Shown: piece by piece, positions 38,858-48,113 of the stretch
How positions within the stretch are numbered: the stretch's first letter is position 1
Layout of the letters: each line of letters opens with the position of its first letter
Assembly (NCBI RefSeq): GCF_003722335.1
Contig: NZ_CP026100.1
Span: 2,826,001-2,890,000 of the forward strand
DNA length: 64,000 bases
Reading direction: 5' to 3'
Source: Caulobacter flavus
Lineage (GTDB): Bacteria > Pseudomonadota > Alphaproteobacteria > Caulobacterales > Caulobacteraceae
Program-made: the position numbers and the translations under genes
The notes under the pieces: generated by a model
Seen by the model: the letters and a program-made list of their open reading frames with translations, nothing else
Database searches by the model: none
Told to the model about the DNA's origin: nothing

Positions 38858-40219
38858 TCAGAGCGCCTGTTCGATCCAGCCCGTGCCCGAGGTCGGCTTG
38901 CCCTGGAAGCTGCCCTCGGCCGAGGCGATGCCTTCGTAGATCGAGCCGACCGGCAGCGGGAACTCCTGGTCGGCCAGCAGGGCCTTGAAGTTCAGCGCCG
39001 CGTCGAAGCCGGCGATGTCGAGCTGGTAGTCTAGGAAGTAGGTCACCTTGGAGACCGGGCTGGTCCACTGGCGATCGGCGGTCATGACGCCCGGCACGAC
39101 GTACATCCGGCCCTCGGGGTCCTGCAGGGTCACTTCGCAGGGCACGGGCGCGCCGGGCTTGGGCAGCTTGTTGTCGCCGAACAGCACGTAGTGGTTCGAC
39201 AGCGACCAGCCGTTGTCGAGCTGGGCGTTCTGCAGGATCCACTTCACCGGGTTCTGGGCGGTGCCGAAGAAGCCGTACTCGTGGTCCATCCAGGTCTTGC
39301 CCTCGACCTCGAAGATCTCGCCGTCGATGGTGATCGTGCCCGAGGCGGCCACGTTGGTCAGCGAGTAGTAGTAGTTGCCGGTCTGCAGGTGCGAGCCGCT
39401 GGCCTTGGGCAGGATCTGGCTGACCCCGGTGCCCCAGACCACGAAGGGCGCGCCCTTCTGCGACATGGTCAGGTCGAAAACGACTTCGGTTCCGGTGGCG
39501 TCATCGGTCAGCTTCGTGACCACGGCCATGTTCTGAGTCGGGTCGCCCCAGGCCGCGTCCATGGTGATGAAGGTGTGCACGGCCTCGGCCGTGGCCCCCG
39601 AGCCCTTCTGGCCCGGACCGCCGATGACGATGTGCGGCGGCGAGGTGTAGCCGCGGCCCGGATTGGTCACCTGGATCGACAGGATCGCGCCGGAGGTGGG
39701 ATCGACCAGCGGATAGGCGATCGCCTGAGAGCCGCCGCCGCCGGTCACGGTGACGGTGGTGGCGACGGGATCGTAGCCCGAGCCCGGATTGGTCACCTTG
39801 ATGGCGGTCAGCTGGCTGCTGGGATCGCCCAGGCGCACGCGCCAGTCGCGGTTGACGTCGTGCTCGGCCCAGGTCGACGGATCGTAGCCGGCGGGCGGGT
39901 TGAAGGTGGTGGTGCGCTGGTAGTGCTTCTGGGCGGCCACGTCGGTCAGCATGATCTGCGAGAAGCCGAAGCCCCGGCCCTGGAACGAGGCGGCGTTGAT
40001 CTCGAAGCCGAACACCCGGTCGCCGGCCTTCAGCGTGCCGATGTGCCACCACCACTCGGTGGGCGCGTCGCGATGCAGGTAGTGGTCGGCCGGCAGGCGG
40101 ATCACCGACAGCTCGCCCGGGATCGGCTGAGGCGCTCCGGTGTCGTTGTCGGTGTCAGGGCAGGCCGAGGCGAGCGGGCGCGCGAAGCCGCGGCCCCGCA
40201 GGAACGGCAGAATGGTCAT
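38858..40219 (-). CDS. CrtC/AttH lipocalin-like domain protein with inserted GxGY repeats
   Basis: 453-aa protein. The N-terminal half begins with the AttH/CrtC (hydroxyneurosporene-synthase-like) signature: EWWWHIGTLKAGDRVFGFEI near 55-74, then FSQIMLTDV. The C-terminal half has the second lipocalin-like barrel with GKTWMDHEYGFFG. At about 140-213 the barrel is interrupted by two repeats: VTNPGSGYDPVATTVTVTGG and VTNPGRGYTSPPHIVIGG. Repeats of the GxGYTSPP type are better known in phage and surface proteins. CrtC members hydrate carotenoids; others act on lipids or toxins. There is no clear signal peptide. The ATG at 40219 follows GGGGGA. Confidence 0.8.
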   Translation of the reverse strand: MTILPFLRGRGFARPLASACPDTDNDTGAPQPIPGELSVIRLPADHYLHRDAPTEWWWHIGTLKAGDRVFGFEINAASFQGRGFGFSQIMLTDVAAQKHYQRTTTFNPPAGYDPSTWAEHDVNRDWRVRLGDPSSQLTAIKVTNPGSGYDPVATTVTVTGGGGSQAIAYPLVDPTSGAILSIQVTNPGRGYTSPPHIVIGGPGQKGSGATAEAVHTFITMDAAWGDPTQNMAVVTKLTDDATGTEVVFDLTMSQKGAPFVVWGTGVSQILPKASGSHLQTGNYYYSLTNVAASGTITIDGEIFEVEGKTWMDHEYGFFGTAQNPVKWILQNAQLDNGWSLSNHYVLFGDNKLPKPGAPVPCEVTLQDPEGRMYVVPGVMTADRQWTSPVSKVTYFLDYQLDIAGFDAALNFKALLADQEFPLPVGSIYEGIASAEGSFQGKPTSGTGWIEQAL

Positions 40220-40358
40220 GGCGATGTTTCCCCCAAACGGCTCCGGCGCGGCGCGTCGTTCGCGCCACGTGTCAGGTTGAATACTGTTCCAGAGCGGCCT
40301 TAAGGTTGCGTTCGGCGACCAGCGTTGTCAATCGCGTCCGGCCCGTTTTGGGTAGGGG

Positions 40359-42293
40359 TCAGCCCTTGCGGAAGAAGGCGTGGATACGCTCGGCCAGGGC
40401 CTGGCTGACGCCGTCGACCTTGACCAGATCCTCGACGCCGGCCCGGCCGACGCCCTTGGCCGAACCGAAGGCGTGCAGCAGGGCTTTCTTGCGGCCGGGG
40501 CCCACGCCCTCGATCTCGTCGAGGGGGTTCTTCTTCAGGTCCATGCTGCGGCGGGTGCGGTGGGCGCCGATGGCGAAGCGGTGGGCCTCGTCGCGCAGGC
40601 GCTGCAGGTAGTAGAGCACCGGCGACTTGGGCTCGAGCATGAACGGCGTCTGGCCGGGAATGAAGAACCGCTCCAGGCCGGCGTCACGGTCGGGACCCTT
40701 GGCCACGCCGACGACGGCGATATCGTCGACGCCGAGGTCGGCCATGATCTCCAGCGCCGCGTCCAGCTGGCCCTTGCCGCCGTCTACCAGCACCAGGTCG
40801 GGGCGGTTGGCGTCGTCGCCTTCCTCCTCTTCCTTCACGAGGCGCGCGAAGCGGCGCTTCAGCACCTCCTTCATCATGCCGTAGTCGTCGCCGGGCGTGA
40901 GCTCGGTCGAGCGGATGTTGAACTTGCGGTACTGGCCCTTCATGAAGCCTTCCGGCCCGGCCACGATCATGCCGCCCACGGCGTTGGTGCCCTGGATGTG
41001 GCTGTTGTCGTAGACCTCGATCCGCTCGGGCGGGGCGTCCAGCTTGAAGGTCTCGGCGACGCCGGCCAGAAGCTTGGTCTGGGCGCTGCCCTCGGCCATC
41101 CGGCGGCCCAGGGCCTCGCGGGCGTTGGTCAGGGCGTGGCCGACCAGGTCGGCCTTCTCGCCGCGCTTGGGCACGGCGATCTCGACCTTGCGGCCGCTCT
41201 TCAGCGCGAAGGCTTCGCTGAGCAGGTCGGCGTCGGCCGGCTGGACGTTGGCCAGGATCAGGCGCGGGATCGGCTTGTCGTCGTAGAACTGGCCAAGGAA
41301 CGCGGTGATGATCCGCTGCTCCTCGGTGACGCCTTCCTCCTCGTCCTCGGCCGCGCCGGTGATGCGGGGGAAGTAGGCGTGGTTGCCCCAGTTCTGGCCG
41401 GCCCGGAAGAAGAACACCTGCACGCAGGCCTGGCCGCCCTCGACGTGCAGGGCGACGACGTCGGCCTCTTCCACGGTCTCGGGATTGATCTGGCTTTCCT
41501 GGGCGACGGCGGCCAGGGCGCGGATGCGATCCCGAAGCCTGGCGGCGCGCTCGAACTCGAGATCCTCGGCCGCGGCCTCCATCTCCTTGGCCATCTGGCC
41601 CATGACCGCGCGGGACTTGCCGCGCAGGAAGGCCTCGGCCTGGTCGACCAGCGCGCCGTAGTCCTCCAGGCTGATCAGGCCCGTGCAGGGCGCGGCGCAG
41701 CGCTTGATCTGGTGCAGCATGCAGGGCCTGTCGCGCGTCTCGTAGACGCTGTCGCTGCACGAGCGGAGCAGGAACGCCTTCTGCAGGGTGTTGAGCGTGC
41801 GGTTCACGGCCCAGGCGCTGGCGAACGGCCCGAAATAGTCGCCCTTGACGGCGTGGGCGCCGCGATGCTTGCGCAGCTGGGCGGCGTCGTGATCACGCCG
41901 GATCAGGATCTCGGGAAAGCTCTTGTCGTCGCGCAGCAGCACGTTGAAGCGCGGCTTCAACTGCTTGATCAGATTGATCTCGAGCAGCAGGGCGTCGGCT
42001 TCGGTGCGGGTGGTGACGAACTCCATCGCCCGCGTGGCGTCGACCATGTGGGCGATGCGGTTGGTGTGGAAGCGGCCTTGGGCGTACTGCACCACGCGCT
42101 TCTTCAGGCTCTTGGCCTTGCCGACGTACAGCACCTCGTCGGCCTCGCCGATCATCCGGTAGACGCCGGGCGCGTCGGGCAGGCGCGTGACCTCGTCCTT
42201 GATCAGGGCGGCGCCGGCGAGCTTCGGCGGTTCGGCGGGGGAGGGGATGTCGGCGGTGGTGTCGGTCACGGAGGCAGATATAGGCGAGTCCAA
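40359..42293 (-). CDS. uvrC: Excinuclease ABC subunit C
   Basis: Dual-incision endonuclease of nucleotide excision repair; acts with UvrB on damaged DNA. 644 aa from a TTG at 42293; a GTG at 42269 is an alternative, neither with a good ribosome-binding site. GIY-YIG nuclease domain: PGVYRMIG and [14 protein letters not shown]. The Cys-rich region [12 protein letters not shown] follows. The UVR motif [19 protein letters not shown] binds UvrB. The RNase-H-like nuclease shows [11 protein letters not shown] and [12 protein letters not shown]-terminal helix-hairpin-helix motifs ([26 protein letters not shown]) end the protein. It starts six bases after the ParE-like toxin gene. Confidence 0.96.
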   Translation of the reverse strand: MDSPISASVTDTTADIPSPAEPPKLAGAALIKDEVTRLPDAPGVYRMIGEADEVLYVGKAKSLKKRVVQYAQGRFHTNRIAHMVDATRAMEFVTTRTEADALLLEINLIKQLKPRFNVLLRDDKSFPEILIRRDHDAAQLRKHRGAHAVKGDYFGPFASAWAVNRTLNTLQKAFLLRSCSDSVYETRDRPCMLHQIKRCAAPCTGLISLEDYGALVDQAEAFLRGKSRAVMGQMAKEMEAAAEDLEFERAARLRDRIRALAAVAQESQINPETVEEADVVALHVEGGQACVQVFFFRAGQNWGNHAYFPRITGAAEDEEEGVTEEQRIITAFLGQFYDDKPIPRLILANVQPADADLLSEAFALKSGRKVEIAVPKRGEKADLVGHALTNAREALGRRMAEGSAQTKLLAGVAETFKLDAPPERIEVYDNSHIQGTNAVGGMIVAGPEGFMKGQYRKFNIRSTELTPGDDYGMMKEVLKRRFARLVKEEEEGDDANRPDLVLVDGGKGQLDAALEIMADLGVDDIAVVGVAKGPDRDAGLERFFIPGQTPFMLEPKSPVLYYLQRLRDEAHRFAIGAHRTRRSMDLKKNPLDEIEGVGPGRKKALLHAFGSAKGVGRAGVEDLVKVDGVSQALAERIHAFFRKG

Positions 42294-42298
42294 GCCGG

Positions 42299-42577
42299 TC
42301 AGCGATCTTCAAGGCCGTGATAGATGCGGGCGATGAGGATACGGCGAGGTCTGACTTCGTAATGTATGACGTAGCCTGCCGAACCGAATGGTACGATCAG
42401 TTCACGAAGGTTCGCTCTGATGTGACTGCCTCTTTCCGGAAAATCAGCGAGCGATCTGGCCGCTGCAATGAGGGTCTGAACCGCGCGTTCGGCGGCTGCC
42501 GGAGCCATTGGGGCAAGCCATGCTTGCAGGCGCGACAGATCGCGCCGCGCCTTCTCTGAAAATTCGACGGCCCTCAT
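42299..42577 (-). CDS. RelE/ParE family toxin
   Basis: 92-aa toxin-type protein. Family features: [17 protein letters not shown] at the start, [17 protein letters not shown] in the middle and the C-terminal strand [20 protein letters not shown]. ParE toxins poison gyrase and RelE toxins cleave ribosome-bound mRNA; the sequence suits ParE slightly better. The ATG at 42577 overlaps the antitoxin stop in an ATGA. Lower GC than neighbours hints at acquisition. Confidence 0.85.
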   Translation of the reverse strand: MRAVEFSEKARRDLSRLQAWLAPMAPAAAERAVQTLIAAARSLADFPERGSHIRANLRELIVPFGSAGYVIHYEVRPRRILIARIYHGLEDR

Positions 42578-42870
42578 TCGTGAATTCGTGGGCGTGGCTC
42601 AGGAGGAGGGAGTTCGTCGTCGGCGCCCCAGGACTTCATCCAGCGCTCGACATCTTCCAACGGGATGCCACCCTCGCGTTCGGTCTCGTCGCAGATGCGT
42701 TGAACTTCGTCCCAATAGGCTTCGTCGTGCTTGCGAGGGTCCAGGCCCGTAAAGGCGTCAAGAAGTTGAATGGCGTATTCATCCAGGCTCTTGCCGAGGC
42801 CGTCGGACACCGCCTTCAGCCGCTCAGCGAGCGCCGCATTGATCTTGAGCGTATGATCACCATCGGCCAT
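42574..42870 (-). CDS. Antitoxin of the RelE/ParE pair (ribbon-helix-helix type)
   Basis: 98-aa partner of the toxin. The N-terminal HTLKINAALAERLKAVSDGLG and KSLDEYAIQLL fit a ribbon-helix-helix DNA-binding antitoxin with a strand and two helices. The acidic Pro-rich C-terminal half (EGGIPLEDVERWMKSWGADD) would wrap the toxin. Autorepression of the operon is expected by family. Start alternatives are ATG 42870 (chosen) and ATG 42888; neither has a clear ribosome-binding site. Confidence 0.8.
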   Translation of the reverse strand: MADGDHTLKINAALAERLKAVSDGLGKSLDEYAIQLLDAFTGLDPRKHDEAYWDEVQRICDETEREGGIPLEDVERWMKSWGADDELPPPEPRPRIHE

Positions 42871-42931
42871 GTTCTGACTATGTTCCATTCGTGGTTTGTC
42901 GTCAACGCGCTCGGGCGCTATGAGGCGCGCC

Positions 42932-43552
42932 ATGACCAGTCGCTCTCTCTTCGCCACCCCGCTCTATGAAGCCAGCCTAGCCGGCGAGAAGGGCTTCGAC
43001 GTCTTCATCGACGACCTGCACGACGCCTGCATCGCCGTGGCCGAGGACGACGAGGCCGGCCAGGCCTGGGCCGAGCGCAAGGGCTATCTGGGCTACACCT
43101 CCTACGCTTCGCTGGACGACCTGCCCCAGCGCGACAGCCTGTTCGCCGAGCTGAAGAAGAAGCTGGACAAGCACGTCGCCGCCTTCGCCAAGGAACTGCG
43201 CTTCGACCTGGCCGGCGGCAAGCTGGTGATGGACAGCTTCTGGATCAACATCCTGGATCCGGGCGGTCAGCACACCGGCCACATCCATCCCCACAGCGTC
43301 ATCTCCGGCACGGTCTACGTGACCATCCCGGCCGGGGCCTCGGCTCTGAAGTTCGAGGATCCGCGTCTGCCGATGATGATGGCCGCGCCGACCCGGCAGG
43401 ACGACGCGCCGGAGAACCTGCAGCCCTTTGTCTACGTGCAGCCCGAACCGGGCACGATCCTGATGTGGGAAAGCTGGCTGCGCCACGAGGTGACGCCCAA
43501 CCAGGCCGAGGAGCAGCGGATCAGCGTCAGCTTCAACTACGCCTGGCGTTGA
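42932..43552 (+). CDS. 2OG-Fe(II) oxygenase, TIGR02466-type
   Basis: 206-aa putative Fe(II)/2-oxoglutarate oxygenase. The ATG at 42932 follows TGAGG and begins MTSRSLFATPLYEASL, typical of this family. Iron ligands lie in HTGHIHPHS (His117/119/121 cluster) and WLRHEVTPN (His185). WINIL, SGTVYVTIP and a terminal RISVSFNYAW are further family marks. The substrate is not known. The gene is divergent from the toxin-antitoxin pair with only about 60 bases between starts. Confidence 0.85.
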   Translation: MTSRSLFATPLYEASLAGEKGFDVFIDDLHDACIAVAEDDEAGQAWAERKGYLGYTSYASLDDLPQRDSLFAELKKKLDKHVAAFAKELRFDLAGGKLVMDSFWINILDPGGQHTGHIHPHSVISGTVYVTIPAGASALKFEDPRLPMMMAAPTRQDDAPENLQPFVYVQPEPGTILMWESWLRHEVTPNQAEEQRISVSFNYAWR

Positions 43553-43674
43553 TGGGGCGTTGATCGGGGGCGCGGACGGATCGACGTGTGCGAAATCGCA
43601 CAAAAATTTAGCTTTCGCGGTATTATCGCTTAGGTAGTATCCGGCCTCGGGGAACATTGTTCGGGGAGGCTGCG

Positions 43675-45786
43675 ATGAGCGGTGCGTGTGGGCGCGTGCG
43701 CGATTGGCGCTTTGTCTGTTCGGCGGGGGCGATGGGCTTCGCGCTGGCCATGCAGGCGGGGAGCGCCGCGGCGCAGGATCGGGTCGTCGACAATCCGCGC
43801 CTGCTGGGCGCGCCGATCGAGCAGGCGCAGCAGAACCCGTCCCTGAAGGCGACGACCAGCCTCCTGGCCATCACCGGCACCGCCTCGGGCGACAAGAGCT
43901 ACGTGATCCCGCCGTCGACCGCGTCGATCACCGCCGACAAGCGCCTGGCGCTGAACATCGTCTACACCGACGGGCGGCTCTACAACCCCGCCAACGGCCG
44001 CTACGACAAGGTCCACCTGCGCAGCTACAACGGCACCGACGTCTCGCCGACCACGCCCTACGTGGCGCCGACGATCCTGACGCGGCCGGGCGAGACGGTG
44101 CGGGTGGCGCTCGACAACAGGCTGCCGGCCGACCCCAGCTGCACCGACCCCAACTGGCTGATCAACGTGCCGCACTGCTACAACGGCACCAACCTGCACA
44201 GCCACGGCCTGTGGGTCAGCCCGACCGGCAACAGCGACAACGTGCTGCTGTCGATCAATCCCGGGGTGAAGTTCGAGTACGAATACAACATCCCGCGCGA
44301 CCATCCGGCCGGCACCTTCTGGTATCACACCCACCGCCACGGCTCGACGGCGCTGCAGGTCTCCAGCGGCATGGCCGGGGCCCTGGTCATCAAGGGCGAC
44401 CGCAAGCCGACGCCCAGCGCCAACGGCGACCTCGACACGCTGCTCTACAAGAACGGCGCGCCGATCCCCGAGAAGCTGCTGGTGTTCCAGCAGATCCAGT
44501 ACGCCTGCCTGGACAAGAGCGGGAACATCAAGGTCAAGACCGACGCCAAGGGCAATGTCGTCGAGTGGGTCTGCGATCCCGGCGACACCGGCGTCATCGA
44601 GTTCTACAGCGACGCCAACGGCAACGGCTTCGGGCCGGGCAGCTGGGGGCAGTCGGGCCGCTACACCAGCATCAACGGCCAGGTGCTGGCCACGCTGCCG
44701 GCCAAGGCGGGCGAACTGGCCCGCTGGCGGATGATCCACGCCGGCGTGCGCGACACCATCTCGCTGCAGTTCGTGAAGATGGCCGACGGCGGCCCGGCCG
44801 CCATGGAGCGCCTGGCGGCGGCCGACGGTCCGGCCTTCCAGAAGACCTACTGCATCGGCGATCCGGTGCCGTTCTACGTGGTCGCCGACGACGGCCTGAC
44901 CGACGCCCAGGCCCGCAAGGCCACGGTCGCCACGCTGCAGCCGGGCTATCGCAACGACCTGCTGGTGGTTTTCCCCAAGGCGGGCAACTACTGCATGCTC
45001 GACGCCGACACCGCGCCCAGCGCGACGGTCAACAGCATCGCGGTGGGCACGCGCCTGCTGGGCAAGGTCAGCGTCGCGCCGGGCCAGGAGGTCAGGGACA
45101 TCCCCGCCTTCGTCACCGGCGAACTGGTGGCGGCCGCCAACGCCCAGATGCCGGCCGACGTTAAGGCCAGCGTGATCGCCGACCTGCGCAACGGCCTGAA
45201 GCTGACCCGCTTCGTGCCGCACCCGACGATCACCGAGGCCGAGATCAAGGGTTCTGAGACGGAGAAGGTGCTCTTCAACATCGCCATTCCCGGCCAGAAC
45301 ACCAACATGCCGGTGCAGTTCGAGGTGGGCTCGCAGGACTACGCCCCGCGCCCCTATGCGCCCGACCGCGTCGACCGCACCCTGGTGCTGGGGACGGCCC
45401 AGGAGTGGGAGCTGCGCTCGGAGTTCGTCAGCCACCCGTTCCACATCCACGTGAACCCGTTCCAGATCGTCAAGATCCTGGATCCGACCGGCAAGGACGT
45501 CAGCGCGCCCGGCGCGGTGGACGACTTCGGTCCCGGCCCGCCCGACCCGCAGTATCCGGGCCTGAAGGGCGCGTGGAAGGACACCCTCTGGGTCAAGAGC
45601 GTGCAGAAGTCCGACAACGGCCCGTACCTGCCCTACACCCTGATCGTCCGCACCCGCTACCAGCGCTATATCGGCGAGTACGTCCTGCACTGCCACATCC
45701 TCGACCACGAGGACCAGGGCATGATGCAGAACGTCCAGATCGTGCTGCCCGACGGCGCCGGCGGCGTGTCCCACGGCCATCACTGA
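43675..45786 (+). CDS. Secreted multicopper oxidase
   Basis: 703-aa laccase-like enzyme that oxidises phenols or metal ions and reduces O2 to water. The ATG at 43675 has GGGGAGG five bases upstream; the signal peptide ends AGSAAAQ. All four copper motifs are intact: NLHSHGLW (His174/176), FWYHTHRHGS (His218/220), HPFHIHVNPF (587-592) and LHCHILDHEDQGMM (672-683, type-1 Cys673 with an axial Met). A long insert between domains 1 and 3 (about 270-330) makes it larger than typical laccases. A tyrosinase follows after 89 bases, suggesting a joint role in oxidising aromatic compounds. Confidence 0.93.
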   Translation: MSGACGRVRDWRFVCSAGAMGFALAMQAGSAAAQDRVVDNPRLLGAPIEQAQQNPSLKATTSLLAITGTASGDKSYVIPPSTASITADKRLALNIVYTDGRLYNPANGRYDKVHLRSYNGTDVSPTTPYVAPTILTRPGETVRVALDNRLPADPSCTDPNWLINVPHCYNGTNLHSHGLWVSPTGNSDNVLLSINPGVKFEYEYNIPRDHPAGTFWYHTHRHGSTALQVSSGMAGALVIKGDRKPTPSANGDLDTLLYKNGAPIPEKLLVFQQIQYACLDKSGNIKVKTDAKGNVVEWVCDPGDTGVIEFYSDANGNGFGPGSWGQSGRYTSINGQVLATLPAKAGELARWRMIHAGVRDTISLQFVKMADGGPAAMERLAAADGPAFQKTYCIGDPVPFYVVADDGLTDAQARKATVATLQPGYRNDLLVVFPKAGNYCMLDADTAPSATVNSIAVGTRLLGKVSVAPGQEVRDIPAFVTGELVAAANAQMPADVKASVIADLRNGLKLTRFVPHPTITEAEIKGSETEKVLFNIAIPGQNTNMPVQFEVGSQDYAPRPYAPDRVDRTLVLGTAQEWELRSEFVSHPFHIHVNPFQIVKILDPTGKDVSAPGAVDDFGPGPPDPQYPGLKGAWKDTLWVKSVQKSDNGPYLPYTLIVRTRYQRYIGEYVLHCHILDHEDQGMMQNVQIVLPDGAGGVSHGHH

Positions 45787-45795
45787 CGGTCTCGC

Positions 45796-45821
45796 CGGCG
45801 CGGCCTTTCGGGGCCGCGCCG
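45796..45821 (+). terminator. GC hairpin between multicopper oxidase and tyrosinase genes
   Basis: CGGCGCGGCC (45796-45805) pairs perfectly with GGCCGCGCCG (45812-45821). No long T-run follows, so it may attenuate the transcript or protect its 3' end and need not stop it. Confidence 0.5.
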
Positions 45822-45875
45822 TGCGGCCTTTCGCCTTCAGCACCCTTTCCGATCCCAAAAAAGAGAGTCCGCGCC

Positions 45876-47591
45876 ATGACCCAGGACCCTGCCTTCACCG
45901 GCCCGTTCTCCGCGCCTTCGCGTCGCGACCTGATGGCGGGCGGCGCCGCCGTCGTGGGCGCCCTGGCGGCGGGACAGGCCTCGGCCCAGCCGGCGGCGCC
46001 GACCAAGGCCCGCTGGCGGCGCTGGAACGTCGCCAGCCCCGAAGGCAAGCGCGCCCTGGCCAGCTACGCCCGGGCCATCGACATCATGCTCAAGCTGCCG
46101 CCCGAGCATCCCTACAACTGGTACAACCACGCCCTGACCCACACGGTCGACTGCCCGCACGGCAACTGGTGGTTCGTGGTCTGGCACCGGGGCTATGTGG
46201 GCTGGTTCGAGCAGGTCGTGCGCAAGCTCAGCGGCGACAACAGCTTCGCCTTCCCCTACTGGGACTGGACGGCCAATCCGCAGGTGCCGGCCGAGATGTT
46301 TCAGGGCGTGCTCAACCCCAGCACCTATCCCGGCTACATCCAGAGCCTGGACGCCTTCAACAAGACCTTCGGCCCGGTGCTGGAGAAGTTCTGGGCGGGT
46401 CTCAGCAACGACCAGAACCAGCAGCTGCTGATCCGCGGCCTGCGCTTCCCGGCCGACCTGATCTTCGACATCGGACCCAAGGGCGGGCCGATGTTCTTCG
46501 CGCCGCCGAACTCGCGCGGCTCGACCCCGCAGCGGCCCGGCTTCGACGACGTGACCAACCGCGCCGTCTCGTCCTGGATGCTGGACAACGCACTGGCCCC
46601 GCGCGACTTCATCGGCTTCGCCAGCCCCAAGTCGCAGTTCCACAGCAGCATCACCGGCTTCGGGGTGATGGAGGGCCAGCCGCACAACAAGGTGCACAAC
46701 TGCGTCGGCGGCATCTGGACGGCGCCCGACGGCAAGACGACCTACGGCGACGGCTTCATGCAGTCGAACCTGTCGCCGGTCGATCCGCTGTTCTTCCTGC
46801 ACCACGCCAACATCGACCGCATCTGGGACGTCTGGACGCGCAAGCAGCAGGGCTACGGCTATCCGACCCTGCCGGACGACAACCCCAACTACCTCAACCC
46901 GCGCGGCGACCTGGGCCAATGGCGGGCCGAGCCGTTCCTGTTCTTCCGCGACTCCGACGGCAAGCCGCTGCCGGCGGCCCAGCAGGTGGCGGGGGCCTAC
47001 GAGACGATCGGGGCCTTCGACTACGACTACCAGCCCGGCTCGGGCGAGAACGTCGTGCCGCCCCCGCGTCCGGGTCCCAAGCTGAAGGCGGCGGTCGCCG
47101 CCAAGCCGCAGTTGTTCACCGCCAAGCTGAAGGTTCCAAGCCCGGCCAGCCTGGCCTCGGGCGACGTCGCCGTGCCGCAGGCGCTGCTCAGCCAGGCGGC
47201 CAAGACCGGCGGACCCAAGCTCCTGGCCACCCTGACGGTGGAGTTGCCGCCTTTCGAGCACGGCCATGACCTGGCGGTGGTGGTCAACACGCCCGAGAGC
47301 GAGGCGGTGGGCGTCAACTCGCCGGGCTTCGTCACCACCCTGTCGATGTTCGGCCAGCACCTGGTGACCCGCCCGGTGACCTTCACCGTGCCGATCTCGC
47401 CGCCGCTGGCCAAGCTGGCGACGGCCAAGGGGCTGTCCGCCGCCGCGCCGAGCTCGGGGCTCAACATCCGCCTGATGCGCCTGAAGCCGCCGCTGCTGTC
47501 GAACGCGGCGTCGTCGCACGACCACGGCGCGCCGTCAGGCGCGACCCGGGCCGAACCCGAACTGCTGGGCGTCGAGGTGCACGCCTACTAG
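45876..47591 (+). CDS. Tyrosinase family copper oxidase with Tat signal
   Basis: 571-aa type-3 copper enzyme that hydroxylates and oxidises phenols to quinones. A twin-arginine signal (SRRDLMAGGAAVVGALAAG) implies export after folding with copper. CuA ligands: His85/89 region (NHALTH), His95 (DCPHGNWWFVVWHRGY) and His104. CuB ligands: His270 and His274 (PHNKVHNCVGG) and His309/310 (DPLFFLHHANIDRIW). The C-terminal 230 residues, after DYDYQPG, form a beta-rich domain that may shield the active site, as in pro-tyrosinases. The ATG at 45876 follows AAGAGAG. Confidence 0.93.
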   Translation: MTQDPAFTGPFSAPSRRDLMAGGAAVVGALAAGQASAQPAAPTKARWRRWNVASPEGKRALASYARAIDIMLKLPPEHPYNWYNHALTHTVDCPHGNWWFVVWHRGYVGWFEQVVRKLSGDNSFAFPYWDWTANPQVPAEMFQGVLNPSTYPGYIQSLDAFNKTFGPVLEKFWAGLSNDQNQQLLIRGLRFPADLIFDIGPKGGPMFFAPPNSRGSTPQRPGFDDVTNRAVSSWMLDNALAPRDFIGFASPKSQFHSSITGFGVMEGQPHNKVHNCVGGIWTAPDGKTTYGDGFMQSNLSPVDPLFFLHHANIDRIWDVWTRKQQGYGYPTLPDDNPNYLNPRGDLGQWRAEPFLFFRDSDGKPLPAAQQVAGAYETIGAFDYDYQPGSGENVVPPPRPGPKLKAAVAAKPQLFTAKLKVPSPASLASGDVAVPQALLSQAAKTGGPKLLATLTVELPPFEHGHDLAVVVNTPESEAVGVNSPGFVTTLSMFGQHLVTRPVTFTVPISPPLAKLATAKGLSAAAPSSGLNIRLMRLKPPLLSNAASSHDHGAPSGATRAEPELLGVEVHAY

Positions 47592-47675
47592 AGCGCGTTA
47601 GGCGCAAGTGTGGGCGGTTTCGCCGCCCAACGCGCTCCAACGCCATGATTTCGAGCCTTTATCTTAAAGGCTCGA
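47591..47675 (+). terminator. Two hairpins downstream of the tyrosinase gene
   Basis: First hairpin: GAGCGCGTT/AACGCGCTC (47591-47637) with an inner GGGCGG/CCGCCC. Second: TCGAGCCTTT/AAAGGCTCGA (47651-47675), a perfect 10-bp stem with a 5-base loop. They likely reduce read-through into the next gene; neither has a T-tail. Confidence 0.5.
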
Positions 47676-47699
47676 AGGCGCTCCAAGAGGAGAACGGCC

Positions 47700-48113
47700 A
47701 TGACCCTTGCCGGCAAGTGGACCTATCGCAGCTACCTGAACAATCCCGAGCTGGTGGGCGACAACGCCCAGACGGCGCTCAGCCTGATCTTCGGCGAGGG
47801 GGTGTTCACCTTCGAGACCCCGACGCCGCGCACCGTCGTCGGCACGCTCGACATGGGCGGCGGCTACGTGCTGGACCTGAAGGGAACGGTCGATCCCGAC
47901 TGCGACGGGCCGGCCACCATCGCCATCCGGGGCTTCGGCCGCGACGGCACGCCGACGGCGGGCTGGGAGTACGACTATCACGGCTGGCCAGGCTACATGT
48001 GGCCCGACGGCGTCGACCAGGTGGCCTCGATCGTCGGCACGATCGTCCGGGCCAAGCCGCACAACGGCGAGCCGGCCGGGGTGACGGCCTCGTTCATCGC
48101 GGTGGCGCAATGA
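47700..48113 (+). CDS. Small beta-rich protein, unknown function
   Basis: 137-aa protein with no signal peptide. It begins MTLAGKWTYRSYLNNPEL and continues with alternating strands (FTFETPTPRTVVGTLDMGGG, ATIAIRGFGRDG, EYDYHGWPGYMW). The pattern suggests a small calycin-like barrel; I do not recognise the family. AGGAG precedes the ATG. Its stop overlaps the start of the DJ-1/PfpI gene in an ATGA, so the two proteins are probably made together. It is placed after the copper oxidases and might act on or bind their products. Confidence 0.75.
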   Translation: MTLAGKWTYRSYLNNPELVGDNAQTALSLIFGEGVFTFETPTPRTVVGTLDMGGGYVLDLKGTVDPDCDGPATIAIRGFGRDGTPTAGWEYDYHGWPGYMWPDGVDQVASIVGTIVRAKPHNGEPAGVTASFIAVAQ

